A stretch of 19,940 nucleotides of DNA from UBA11524 sp964547515 (GTDB lineage Bacteria; Bacillota; Clostridia; Christensenellales; Aristaeellaceae), in assembly GCA_964547515.1 (NCBI GenBank), contig CAZJOA010000034.1:1-19940 (forward strand), written 5' to 3'. Below are positions 1-7,314 of this stretch, one piece after another. The first letter of the stretch is position 1. Each line of letters begins with the position of its first letter. The position numbers and the translations under genes are program-made. The notes under the pieces were generated by a model. That model was not told the DNA's origin and did not search any database. It was given only the letters and a program-made list of their open reading frames with translations.

Positions 1-20
1 CCCGCACGGAGGAGCATGCG

Positions 21-773
21 ATGAAACTCATTTCCTGGAATGTCAACGGATTGCGCGCCATCCTGGGCAAGAACTTCCTGGAGGCCTTCACCGCGCTGGA
101 CGCGGATGTGTTCTGCCTGCAGGAAACCAAGCTCCAGGCCGGTCAGCATGACCTTGACCTGCCCGGCTATCATCAGTATTGGCATTACGCCGAGAAGAAG
201 GGCTATTCCGGCACGGCGGTGTTTACCCGTACCGCGCCGCTCAGCGTCCGATACGGCATCGGGGTGGAGGAACACGACCACGAGGGACGTGTCATCACCC
301 TGGAATTCGCCGATTTCTACCTCGTCAATGTGTATGTGCCCAATGCCCAGCGGGAGCTGACCCGGCTGGATTACCGCATGACCTGGGAGGATGCGTTCCT
401 GGGCTATATCAAGTCCCTGGAGGCGGACAAGCCCGTCATCTACTGCGGTGACCTGAACGTGGCACACAAGCCCATCGACCTGAAAAACCCCAAGACCAAC
501 ACCCGCAGCGCCGGCTTCACCCAGGAGGAGCGCGACAAGCTCACCGCGGTGCTCGACGCGGGCTATGTGGACACCTTCCGCCATTTCCACCCCGATGCGG
601 CGGATGCGTACACCTGGTGGAGCTACATGTTCCACGCGCGGGAGAAGAATGTCGGCTGGCGCATTGACTATTTCATCGCGTCGAACCGGCTGACGGAACG
701 CCTGCAAAGCGCGTGCATCCATGCGGACATCATGGGCAGCGACCATTGCCCGGTGGAGCTGGTCATCGCGTGA
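21..773 (+). CDS. xth: Exodeoxyribonuclease III (AP endonuclease, ExoIII/APE1 family)
   Basis: A 250-residue protein of normal length for the ExoIII branch of the endonuclease/exonuclease/phosphatase fold. It cleaves abasic sites and removes 3' blocking groups in base-excision repair in the cytoplasm. Visible family motifs in order: the N-terminal metal-site strand MKLISWNVNGLRA, LQETKLQ with the metal-binding Glu (about residue 36), YVPNAQ, the CGDLNVAH segment with catalytic Asp and Asn, WWSYMFHAREKNVGWRIDYF, and the C-terminal GSDHCPVELVI with the catalytic Asp-His. The start is supported by GGAGGAG at 8-14, six bases upstream of the ATG. It is followed by a strong terminator, so it ends its transcript; what lies upstream is outside the window. 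The family assignment is firm. Confidence 0.97.
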   Translation: MKLISWNVNGLRAILGKNFLEAFTALDADVFCLQETKLQAGQHDLDLPGYHQYWHYAEKKGYSGTAVFTRTAPLSVRYGIGVEEHDHEGRVITLEFADFYLVNVYVPNAQRELTRLDYRMTWEDAFLGYIKSLEADKPVIYCGDLNVAHKPIDLKNPKTNTRSAGFTQEERDKLTAVLDAGYVDTFRHFHPDAADAYTWWSYMFHAREKNVGWRIDYFIASNRLTERLQSACIHADIMGSDHCPVELVIA

Positions 774-814
774 AAAGAGCCGTCCCTTGCATTGCCGGGT
801 GGCCCAAAATAGTT

Positions 815-852
815 AATCCGACCTATGATTCCAATCACAGGTCGGATTTTTA
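815..852 (+). terminator. Rho-independent terminator of xth
   Basis: A near-perfect inverted repeat: AATCCGACCT (815-824) pairs with AGGTCGGATT (839-848), and inside it TGATT (826-830) pairs with AATCA (833-837). The right arm runs directly into a T tract. It lies about 40 bases after the xth stop. Confidence 0.9.
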
Positions 853-989
853 TCGCTATATGCAAATTTGCGGGCGGAGAATGGCTGTCAAAACCGTTTG
901 CGGGCGGCAAGTCCACAGGGGATAGCCGCTTTCGCGGTGCAGGGGGGGTGTAGCCACCTTGACGGAAGGTCGTGACGCAACATTCGAGG

Positions 990-1250
990 TCAGGCGGTTT
1001 TCTTTGCTTTTTCAAACGCTTTGCTCCTCTGATTGTTTTCGCAAGTCCTCCCCAAAGCCATTATAGCTTCTGCCTGTGCCTTGCAAGCGTTCATCTGCCG
1101 CACCCATTCCATTTGATTTTCGGCTTTCAGTTGCTCGGTCACACCGTACTGCTTTGCCAAATGCGGCACGATCAGCTTCATGCGGTTTTGTGCTGCTTCG
1201 TTGATTTTGTCTGTGAGGGCACGAAATCCGTCAGGGTATTGCAATTTTCC
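990..1250 (-). pseudogene. Remnant of a TnpV-type transposon-encoded protein (C-terminal half)
   Basis: The minus strand from about 1250 to 1056 encodes a segment that I recognise as the C-terminal half of the TnpV family, small proteins of unknown function carried by transposons and integrative elements in gut Firmicutes. The diagnostic stretch is YGVTEQLKAENQMEWVRQM followed by NACKAQAEAIM; the preceding KINEAAQNRM fits the usual helix. The normal N-terminal half is missing: the frame continues rightwards only into the capA region with no TnpV resemblance and no start with a ribosome site. After about 1056 the sequence no longer resembles the usual TnpV C-terminus and runs to a stop at 990. 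The stretch is AT-richer than its neighbours, consistent with foreign origin. I read it as a decayed mobile-element scar. The rest of the 774-1314 gap holds the xth terminator and the capA promoter, with nothing else I recognise. Confidence 0.75.
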
Positions 1251-1268
1251 CCACAGGAATGGTATGAT
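1239..1268 (+). promoter_or_regulatory. Candidate sigma-A promoter of capA
   Basis: TTGCAA (1239-1244), an 18-bp spacer and TATGAT (1263-1268), ending 46 bases before the capA start. The -35 box lies in the edge of the TnpV remnant. Moderate match only. Confidence 0.45.
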
Positions 1269-1314
1269 AGGGAGGATCAAACGGCATGCTTTGCAGGCGC
1301 AAGGAGGAGAAACC

Positions 1315-2376
1315 ATGCGGATGAAGTGGTTCGCACTGATGCTGATGCTGTGCCTGATGACGGGCACGGCCTTCGCGGAGGACGGCGGGGAGACCGTGCT
1401 GTCCTTCGTGGGGGATTGCTCCATCGGCGATGCCTACCGGTATGAGGGGAGCAGCACGTCCTACCATAGCGTCATTGACGAAAAGGGATACGCCTGGCCG
1501 TTCTCCCTCGTCAGGGAATACCTCGCGGCGGATGACCTGACCATCGCCAACCTCGAGGTCGTCCTCACCACCAAGACCGCCCACCGCGACAAGCGCTATA
1601 ACCTCCGCGCCGATCCGGATCATGTCAGCATCCTGCTGGAGGGCAGCATCGAGATGGTCTGCACGGTCAACAACCACTGCATGGACTTCCATCAGGCGGG
1701 GTACGAGGAGAGCACGGCCACGCTGGACGCGGCGGGCATCAGCCGGTTTGGCACGGTGTATCCCGGTCAGCCCAATGGCTATGACGATCTGGGCGTGTAT
1801 GACACGGGTGACCTGCGCGTGGGGTTCGTGGGCTTTTCGTATCCGCAGGATTACGACCTGAAGCGCATCATCAGCCGCATCCGTACCCTCAAGGAGGAGA
1901 AGGGCTGCGATCTGGTGGTCGTCAGCCTCCATTGGGGTCGTGAGACCTACATGACCCCCGATCAGAGTCAGGTGACCTATGCCAAGCAGATCATCGACGC
2001 GGGCGCGGATGTCATTTGGGGACATCATCCCCATGTGATCCAGCCCATCACCTTCTACAAGGGCAAGCCCATCATGTTCAGCACGGGCAATTTCACCTTC
2101 GGCACGATGTCCGATGTTGACCCGTCCACCGGCATCTTCCAGCTGGCCTACACCCGTGTGGATGGTCAGGTGCAGCTGAACCGCCTGCAGGTCATTCCCT
2201 GTCAGACCCAGGGCAGCGGGGATTACCGTCCCTTCGTGCTGACGGAGGACGACGCACGCCGCGCGGTCTTCGCCAAGCTGGTGATGAAGAAGAACGACAA
2301 GGGCTGTGTGGATCTGCCGCCGTCCTTCCTGGACACGGGCATCGTGTATCTGGAGAACGGCGAGGTGCTGCCGTAA
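1315..2376 (+). CDS. Secreted CapA-family protein (poly-gamma-glutamate biosynthesis capA-type metallophosphatase fold)
   Basis: The ATG at 1315 is chosen because AAGGAGGAG (1301-1309) sits just upstream and a signal peptide follows at once (MRMKWFALMLMLCLMTGTAFA, cleavage after about residue 21). The frame is open further upstream but without a ribosome site. The 353-residue product carries PGA_cap (PF09587) motifs in order: GDCSIGD (33-39), NLEVVLT (79-85), NNHCMD (119-124), LHWGRE (205-210), GHHPHVIQ (236-243) and STGNFTFG (256-263). The fold is a calcineurin-like phosphoesterase. CapA proteins take part in capsule or poly-gamma-glutamate export, but many relatives sit outside any cap operon. 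No capB or capC homologue is adjacent, so the substrate is unknown. It is probably exported and acts at the cell surface. It heads a transcript with the next two genes. Confidence 0.9.
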   Translation: MRMKWFALMLMLCLMTGTAFAEDGGETVLSFVGDCSIGDAYRYEGSSTSYHSVIDEKGYAWPFSLVREYLAADDLTIANLEVVLTTKTAHRDKRYNLRADPDHVSILLEGSIEMVCTVNNHCMDFHQAGYEESTATLDAAGISRFGTVYPGQPNGYDDLGVYDTGDLRVGFVGFSYPQDYDLKRIISRIRTLKEEKGCDLVVVSLHWGRETYMTPDQSQVTYAKQIIDAGADVIWGHHPHVIQPITFYKGKPIMFSTGNFTFGTMSDVDPSTGIFQLAYTRVDGQVQLNRLQVIPCQTQGSGDYRPFVLTEDDARRAVFAKLVMKKNDKGCVDLPPSFLDTGIVYLENGEVLP

Positions 2377-2464
2377 GGGCGGCGAAAACGGATTTTTCCG
2401 TAGGGTTCAACCATTCGCCCCCATTTGTGCGTCTAATGGGTGTGAGCTGAAGCACTTCCTCCGC

Positions 2465-2989
2465 ATGCTGGTCATCGTGCTGGCGCTGCTGTGCATGCTG
2501 GTGCTGATCCCGTCCGGCACGATCGTGGCGAATGCGGAGATCATCCAATACGCCCTGGAGGACAAGAAGGCCGTTGCGCCCCAGGCGGACGGCTACGGTG
2601 CGGACGGCCTGTCCTACACCGATCCGTCCATCACCGTGACCATCAGCAAAGGCCGCGTGAACGAGACGAACTACATGGTCGCGCGGGTGAAGGTGGCCAA
2701 CGCCGCGAACCGCCCCGCACAGCGCATGTGCCTGGCGCAGGTCGGCAAGCTGGAGTACCTGTGCATCTGCACCGAAGGCCCGGAAGACCCCGGCTCGGAG
2801 GGCATGACACTGGAGCAGTTCGCCGAGTTCGTCGCCACCTTTGAGGGCATCCGCCATGCCTATAACCTCGACGGCGGTTCGTCCTCCACGATGGTCTTCA
2901 ACCGCGACAAGATCAACAGTCCGCGCAACCCCAAGAAGCGCCCGCTGAAGGATGTCATCTGCTTTGTCAGCGCCTATCAGGCGGAATGA
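2465..2989 (+). CDS. Phosphodiester glycosidase (NAGPA domain, PF09992), internally shortened; probably degenerate
   Basis: The N-terminal half carries a hydrophobic leader (residues 1-23) and the family entry YTDPSITVTI...ETNYMVARVKVA (51-78). The C-terminal half has the typical QVGKLEYLC (92-100), MTLEQFAEFV (114-123) and the hallmark YNLDGGSSSTMVFN (133-146). Between them, around residues 80-87 (about 2702-2725), the central part normally present in this family (the segment with the conserved N-G-D-Y/F and R-D-V-L strands, roughly 100 residues) is absent, and the frame is kept. The product would be 174 residues instead of about 280 or more. The ATG at 2465 has no Shine-Dalgarno sequence, and no better start exists: the frame is open upstream through the end of capA. 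Family members hydrolyse phosphodiester-linked sugars at the cell surface. This copy is likely inactive unless the deletion is an assembly error. Confidence 0.7.
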   Translation: MLVIVLALLCMLVLIPSGTIVANAEIIQYALEDKKAVAPQADGYGADGLSYTDPSITVTISKGRVNETNYMVARVKVANAANRPAQRMCLAQVGKLEYLCICTEGPEDPGSEGMTLEQFAEFVATFEGIRHAYNLDGGSSSTMVFNRDKINSPRNPKKRPLKDVICFVSAYQAE

Positions 2990-3003
2990 GAAGGAGTCCT
3001 CCG

Positions 3004-3969
3004 ATGATGGAGGAGAGTCAAGTGCTGTTCACCCTGCTTTCCCTGCCGGTGACGTGCTATGCCGCGTGCGTGGCGGGTGCGATCGCGATGGGGCTGCTCC
3101 TGCTGGCACGGGAACAGCGCAAATACGGTCTGCGTGCGGACACGGCTGAGGTCTTCGCGCTGCTGGCGCTGCCCCTGGGACTGCTTTGCGGACGCGCCTT
3201 CTATTGTCTGGCACGCTGGCAGGTGTATCAGGAGATGGGGCTGACGCATATCCTGCGCCTGTGGGAGGGCGGCTATGCCCTGTGGGGCGTGGTGGGCGGA
3301 TGTGTCCTGGCGGCGGTGCTGACGGCACGCATCACCCATCAGTGGACGGCGAAGGTGCTCGATGCCCTGGCCGTCCCCGGGGCGATCACGCTGGCACTGT
3401 GCCGCTTCGCCGAGCTGACCTGCGGCGAGGGCATCGGCATGGAGGTCGAAATGCCCCTGTTCCAGCGCTTCCCCTTCGCGGTGTACGACGCGGACTGGGA
3501 GGTCTGGTTCTGGGCGATCTGCGTGCTGGAGGGCGTGACGGCACTCGTCATCGCGGCGGTGCTGACGGTGCACAGGCGGTTCACCGTGCCGGGGCATCGG
3601 GCGCGGCTGATGGGCATCCTGTATTGCTCGGCGCAGCTCCTGCTGGAGAGCCTTCGCCGGGACAATTTCCTGCGCTGGCTCTTCGTGCGCGTGTCCCAGC
3701 TGACGGCGGCGCTGGTGCTGGGCGGCATGATGCTCTTCGCGCTGTATCGCTGGACGAAGACCCCTGCGGCACGGCGCAGGTCCGCCCGATGGCTGTGCGT
3801 CCACTGGGTCGTGTTCCTGGTGGGCGTGGGCATCTGCATCGCGATGGAATTCGCGGTGGACAAGTCCGCGACGCTGCCGGTGTGGCTGTGCTACACGGTG
3901 ATGGCGGCGTGCTGCGCGGCGATGGGCGTGACGGCGTATCGGCTGACATTGCGATATGCGTCAGAATGA
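3004..3969 (+). CDS. Divergent prolipoprotein diacylglyceryl transferase (Lgt)-like membrane protein
   Basis: A 321-residue polytopic membrane protein. The order of segments follows Lgt (PF01790): LPLGLLCGRAFYCLA (57-70), LWEGGYALWGVVGG (86-99), the DALAVPGAITLALCRF and TCGEGIG stretch (120-145; family form R-x-G-N-F-x-N-G-E), FPFAVYDADWEVW (157-169), LLESLRRDNF (213-222). Lgt transfers diacylglycerol to the lipobox Cys of prelipoproteins in the membrane. Here the His of the HGG motif (His103 in E. coli) is replaced by Trp94, the R-x-G-N-F motif is altered to RFAEL, and two extra C-terminal helices follow. Activity as Lgt is therefore doubtful and it may be a diverged paralogue. AAGGAG (2991-2996) lies 7 bases before ATG 3004; an alternative ATG at 2986 overlaps the previous stop as ATGA. 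It is cotranscribed with the gene before it. Confidence 0.7.
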   Translation: MMEESQVLFTLLSLPVTCYAACVAGAIAMGLLLLAREQRKYGLRADTAEVFALLALPLGLLCGRAFYCLARWQVYQEMGLTHILRLWEGGYALWGVVGGCVLAAVLTARITHQWTAKVLDALAVPGAITLALCRFAELTCGEGIGMEVEMPLFQRFPFAVYDADWEVWFWAICVLEGVTALVIAAVLTVHRRFTVPGHRARLMGILYCSAQLLLESLRRDNFLRWLFVRVSQLTAALVLGGMMLFALYRWTKTPAARRRSARWLCVHWVVFLVGVGICIAMEFAVDKSATLPVWLCYTVMAACCAAMGVTAYRLTLRYASE

Positions 3970-3974
3970 CGAAA

Positions 3975-4008
3975 AGCTCCCGACAGGATGCGTTTCCTGA
4001 CGGGAGCT
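3975..4008. terminator. Bidirectional terminator between convergent genes
   Basis: AGCTCCCG-A-CAGGA (3975-3988) pairs with TCCTG-A-CGGGAGCT (3995-4008) around a 6-base loop, with one A-A mismatch. It is preceded by AAAA, which gives a U run on the minus transcript, and followed by a weaker T-rich stretch. It separates the Lgt-like gene from the DUF1653 gene. Confidence 0.85.
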
Positions 4009-4015
4009 CTTGCAT

Positions 4016-4261
4016 TTATCGGGCTTTGCTCTCGATGTCCACCAGCTCAAAGCGGTAGGCCTGTTCGCAGTCGGGGTACTTCTCCCGATCCACCGGGCTG
4101 AGGAACATGTCCAGCGGGCGTACCCACAGTCCGCCGTCTCCGTACAGCTTCCGGTAGATCACCATGGGCTGACCGGTCTCGGAATCGGCAGCCAAGTCCT
4201 CCACGAGGTAATAGTCCCCCTTGAAATGGCGGTAGATGCGGTGCAGTTCGATCGGACGCAT
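4016..4261 (-). CDS. DUF1653 domain-containing protein
   Basis: An 81-residue cytoplasmic protein that matches the DUF1653 pattern over its whole length: IYRHFKGDYYLVEDLA, SETGQPMVIYRKLYGDGGLW, VRPLDMFLSPVD. The function of the family is not established. The start is 2 bases after the homoserine dehydrogenase stop, and its ribosome site GGAGG (minus strand, 4269-4273) lies inside the end of that gene, so the two are translationally coupled. It is the last gene of the panT-coaX-hom run and ends at the shared terminator. Confidence 0.9.
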   Translation of the reverse strand: MRPIELHRIYRHFKGDYYLVEDLAADSETGQPMVIYRKLYGDGGLWVRPLDMFLSPVDREKYPDCEQAYRFELVDIESKAR

Positions 4262-4263
4262 AT

Positions 4264-5541
4264 TCAGCCCTCCACACGGATGACGCTCTCCGCCGCGCAG
4301 ATCTCCGGCACGAAGGCCGTCAGCGCACGCCGCAGCGACTTCTCCGGCGCGGTGTGCGTCACGATGATGAGCGGCACGCGCCCGTCGTCCCCCTTGCTCT
4401 TTTGCAGCATGGACGCGATGGACACGTCCTCGTGCGCGAGCCAGCCGGCGATCTTCTCCAGCACACCCGGACGATCCACCGCCGAAATGCGCAGGAAATA
4501 CCGGCTCTGCCAGTTGTCATCGAAGCTCAGGCGCGGATCGGCGTCCGCCGTGTTGGCGAAGGTCGGGTGAATGTGGCATTCCGCCGTGGCGGCACGCAGG
4601 AGGTCGCTCACCACCGCCGATGCCGTGGGCATGTCCCCCGCGCCGCGCCCCTGGAGCATCATCTCCTGACAGGCGTGCCCCTGGAGGTAGACCGCGTTGA
4701 AGCTGCCGTTCACCGAGGCGAGGGGATGGCTGACGGGCAGGAAGGTCGGGTGGACGCGCACCTGCACATCGTCGCCCGTGCGCTTGGCGATGGCCAGGAG
4801 CTTGAGCACATAGCCCATTTCCTTGCCGCAGGCGATGTCCATGGCGGAAATGCGGGTGATGCCCTCCGTGTACACCTTGGCGAAGGGGACGCGCCCGTGG
4901 AACGCCAGACTCGCCATGATGGACAGCTTGTAGGCGGCATCCAGGCCTTCCACATCGGCGGCGGGATCGGGTTCGGCCAGGCCGAGACGCTGCGCATCCG
5001 CCAGGACGGCCTGATAATCCTCGCCATTGGCATACATGCGGGAGAGAATGTAGTTGGTCGTGCCGTTGATGATGCCCATCATGCTGCTGATGCGGTTGGC
5101 CTGGAGCGAATTTTGCAGCACGTTGATGATCGGTATCGCGCCGCATACGCTGGCCTCATAGTAGAAGCCGACCCCATGTGCCTGTGCGGCGGCCTGGAGC
5201 AGATGCCAGTTGAGCGCCACGGCGACCTTGTTGGCGGTCACGACGGTCTTCCCGGCGTTGAGCGCGCGCAGCATGTAGTCCGCCGCGGGCTGTTCTCCGC
5301 CCATGAATTCCGCCACGATGGTGATCTCCGGGTCGGCGACCACATCCGCCACATCGGTGGTCAGCAATTCCGACGGGATGCCGCAGGACCGCGCCTTGTT
5401 CACATGGCGGACGAGCACCCTCTTCACGCGGATGCTCAGGTGATTGCGGTGGGCGATCTCCGCGCGGAAGTTCTCCAGCAGCTTCCACACGCCGCCGCCC
5501 ACATTCCCGCAGCCCAGAAATCCAATGACGACCTCTTTCAT
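4264..5541 (-). CDS. hom: Homoserine dehydrogenase with C-terminal ACT domain
   Basis: Reduces L-aspartate-4-semialdehyde to L-homoserine with NAD(P)H, the branch point to threonine, methionine and isoleucine. The 425-residue length is normal for the monofunctional enzyme. Visible parts: Rossmann motif GFLGCGNVGGG (7-17), TANK with catalytic Lys105, GIINGTTNYIL (156-166), GLAEPDPAADVEGLDAAYKL (187-206) with Lys205, GRGAGDMPTASAVVSD (298-313), and an ACT domain (about 347-415, YFLRISAVDRPGVLEKIAG) that usually mediates feedback inhibition by threonine. GGAGGA lies just upstream of the ATG. The gap to coaX is 40 bases, so they are probably cotranscribed. No thrB or thrC is next to it, but the threonine/serine exporter genes lie 2 kb away on the same strand. 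Confidence 0.97.
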   Translation of the reverse strand: MKEVVIGFLGCGNVGGGVWKLLENFRAEIAHRNHLSIRVKRVLVRHVNKARSCGIPSELLTTDVADVVADPEITIVAEFMGGEQPAADYMLRALNAGKTVVTANKVAVALNWHLLQAAAQAHGVGFYYEASVCGAIPIINVLQNSLQANRISSMMGIINGTTNYILSRMYANGEDYQAVLADAQRLGLAEPDPAADVEGLDAAYKLSIMASLAFHGRVPFAKVYTEGITRISAMDIACGKEMGYVLKLLAIAKRTGDDVQVRVHPTFLPVSHPLASVNGSFNAVYLQGHACQEMMLQGRGAGDMPTASAVVSDLLRAATAECHIHPTFANTADADPRLSFDDNWQSRYFLRISAVDRPGVLEKIAGWLAHEDVSIASMLQKSKGDDGRVPLIIVTHTAPEKSLRRALTAFVPEICAAESVIRVEG

Positions 5542-5581
5542 CTTGCGTTCCTCCGATCATGCCGTTTTTGCTGCCATTGCT

Positions 5582-6373
5582 TCACCGGTTGCGCTCGTAG
5601 ATCAGCCGCAAGCCCTTCAGGGTCAGCAGGCCGTCCAGCTTGTCGATCACCCGGGACTCCTCCGCGATGAGCACCGCCATGCCGCCTGTCGCCACCACCA
5701 GCGCATCGCCGCCCAATTCGGCCTTCATCCGGTTGACGAGGTTCGTCACCATGCCCACATAGCCGTAGAACATGCCGGACTGCAAATTGGTCAGCGTGGT
5801 GCGGCCGATGACGTGCTCGGGCTTGGCGAGGGCGAAGCGGGGGAGCTTGGCCGTGCCGGAGGTGAGGGCCTCGGAGGCGAGCTTGATGCCGGGGAAGATG
5901 GCGCCGCCCAGGAACGCGCCGCTGCCCCCGGCGGACTTTTCGTCCGCCGCCACCACGCCGAAGGTGGTCGCCGTGCCGAAATCGATGAAGATGACGGGCT
6001 TTTCCCCGCCGTATTCCTCGAACGCCGCCACGGCATTGGCGATGCGGTCGCTGCCCAGCTCGCGCGGATTCTCGTAGCGGATGTTGATCCCCGTGCGGAT
6101 GCCCGGCCCGATGACCATGGGCGCGATGCCGAAGTAATTCTGGCACATGTGCTCGATGGTGAAGTTCACCGTGGGCACGACGGAGGACATGACGATGCCC
6201 TCCACGGCTCTGGGGTCGATGCCCTCATGGCGGAACAGGCTCATGATGGTGATGCCGTATTCGTCCGACGTGTTGGTGATGCTGGTGGACAAGCGCCAGT
6301 ATTTCACCATTTCGTCCCCGTCGAACAGGGCGGTCTTGATGTTCGTGTTGCCGATGTCAAGGGTCAGGATCAT
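5582..6373 (-). CDS. coaX: Type III pantothenate kinase
   Basis: Phosphorylates pantothenate in the first step of coenzyme A synthesis; CoaX enzymes are acetate/sugar-kinase-like (ASKHA) and not feedback-inhibited by CoA. The 263-residue product shows the P-loop-like LDIGNTNIK (5-13) with Asp6, the ENPRELGSDRIANA segment (101-114; family G-x-D-R) and IDFGTATTF (130-138). The start at 6373 is chosen over an ATG 10 codons upstream because GGAGGAAC (minus strand, 6377-6384) lies just in front of it and LTLDIGN is the normal N-terminus. It lies 119 bases after the panT-like gene and 40 before hom. No convincing promoter of its own is visible, so expression probably comes from the promoter at 7217-7245. 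Confidence 0.97.
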   Translation of the reverse strand: MILTLDIGNTNIKTALFDGDEMVKYWRLSTSITNTSDEYGITIMSLFRHEGIDPRAVEGIVMSSVVPTVNFTIEHMCQNYFGIAPMVIGPGIRTGINIRYENPRELGSDRIANAVAAFEEYGGEKPVIFIDFGTATTFGVVAADEKSAGGSGAFLGGAIFPGIKLASEALTSGTAKLPRFALAKPEHVIGRTTLTNLQSGMFYGYVGMVTNLVNRMKAELGGDALVVATGGMAVLIAEESRVIDKLDGLLTLKGLRLIYERNR

Positions 6374-6492
6374 ATGGTTCCTCCATATTGAGAACAAAGA
6401 CACAAAATGCTTTCAGATGCATTCCGAAGGGGCGCGGGGGCGAACGGAAAGCCCCTGCATGAACATGGGGACGAAATGGTTGAAGGATCAGC

Positions 6493-7068
6493 TCAGTGCA
6501 GCCTGATCTTATTCAGCGCGGTGAGGATGGGCGGGGTGATGACTGCCGCCGCGATGGCTTCCAGCGGGCCTGCGCCCCCCGCCACCGCCGCGATGGTCGT
6601 CAGCACCTTGGTGCTGTCGATGCCGCTGAGGACATAGAAGAGCAGCATCAGCCCCAGATACAGGATGGTGTTGGTCAGCGAACCGCAGGCGGCCGCGATG
6701 CCCGCCGCAACGGGACGCTTCACGTGCCGGAGCAGCCGATCCACACCGCCGATGACCAGCGGGATGCATAGCCGGGGCAGCACCGTCATGATGATGGCCA
6801 GCGGGAGCGAAGCGCCCATGAGGGTGGACACCAGCAGGGAGGGCTTGGTCAGCGCGGACAGCAGGGAAGTGGCCGCGAAGGCCGCGCCCAGCACCAGTCC
6901 GTCACGCCAGCCCAGATAGACCGTGCCGACCGCCACCGGGATGACCAGCAGCGTGACATTGCAGAAGCCCAGGGGGATCAGCCCCAGAGGCGTCTGCCCC
7001 ATGAGGAAGATCAGCGCGGTCAGCAGCGCCAGAAGTACCAGGCGGACAAGCTGTTTGTGTGTTTTCAT
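6493..7068 (-). CDS. ECF transporter S component, probable pantothenate-specific (PanT-like)
   Basis: A 191-residue membrane protein with about six hydrophobic segments, the usual size of an energy-coupling-factor substrate-binding subunit. The early signature TPLGLIPLGFCNVTLLVIPV (residues about 25-44), followed by VGTVYLGWRDGLVLGAAFA, is typical of the S-component group that includes PanT. S components bind a vitamin and work with a shared EcfA/A'/T module encoded elsewhere. Pantothenate is inferred from the family look and from pantothenate kinase being the next gene. GGAGG (minus strand, 7076-7080) precedes the ATG by 7 bases. It is the first gene of its transcript; the leader carries heptamer repeats. 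Confidence 0.8.
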   Translation of the reverse strand: MKTHKQLVRLVLLALLTALIFLMGQTPLGLIPLGFCNVTLLVIPVAVGTVYLGWRDGLVLGAAFAATSLLSALTKPSLLVSTLMGASLPLAIIMTVLPRLCIPLVIGGVDRLLRHVKRPVAAGIAAACGSLTNTILYLGLMLLFYVLSGIDSTKVLTTIAAVAGGAGPLEAIAAAVITPPILTALNKIRLH

Positions 7069-7118
7069 GTGATGACCTCCGTTCGGATCCGCAAAGGGTA
7101 TCCGTCGCCTTGCTTTGG

Positions 7119-7153
7119 GAAATGAGGAATGAGGAATTAGGAATGAGGAATTG
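7119..7153. repeat. Five tandem 7-bp units (GGAATKA type) in the panT leader
   Basis: Consecutive heptamers GAAATGA, GGAATGA, GGAATTA, GGAATGA and GGAATTG. In the panT-coaX transcript they read as U/C-rich repeats (ATTCCTC, ATTCCTA). They lie between the promoter and the panT ribosome site. Confidence 0.85.
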
Positions 7154-7216
7154 AGTGTGTGCGCCCCGGGGGTGCGTGAAGCCTGTCCGGTGCGGATGCT
7201 CCCGGCAGGTTTCCTT

Positions 7217-7245
7217 ATTATAGCCGATTTTGCGGGGGTTGTAAA
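7217..7245 (-). promoter_or_regulatory. Sigma-A promoter of the panT-coaX-hom-DUF1653 unit
   Basis: On the minus strand, TTTACA (7240-7245), a 17-bp spacer (7223-7239) and a perfect TATAAT (7217-7222). Transcription would start near 7210 and give a leader of about 140 nt before panT. I do not recognise a riboswitch in the leader. Confidence 0.85.
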
Positions 7246-7281
7246 GCGGAGAACAGGAGAGGAACAGGGAAGGAACACAAA

Positions 7282-7310
7282 AATGCCCCTCCATGGACGG
7301 GAAGGGCATT
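7282..7310 (-). terminator. Terminator after rlmH
   Basis: AATGCCC (7282-7288) pairs with GGGCATT (7304-7310). On the minus strand the stem is followed by a T-rich run ending TTTTTGTG. It lies just past the rlmH stop and separates it from the panT promoter. Confidence 0.75.
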
Positions 7311-7314
7311 GGAT

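Noticed and set aside
4354..5670. A 438-codon plus-strand frame opposite homoserine dehydrogenase
   Set aside because: It is His/Arg/Gly-rich with no recognisable motif, and the minus-strand gene is certain.
7119..7153. Coding use of the heptamer tract as an N-terminal extension of the panT-like protein
   Set aside because: An upstream extension has no ribosome site, and the ATG at 7068 has GGAGG and the normal membrane-protein N-terminus.
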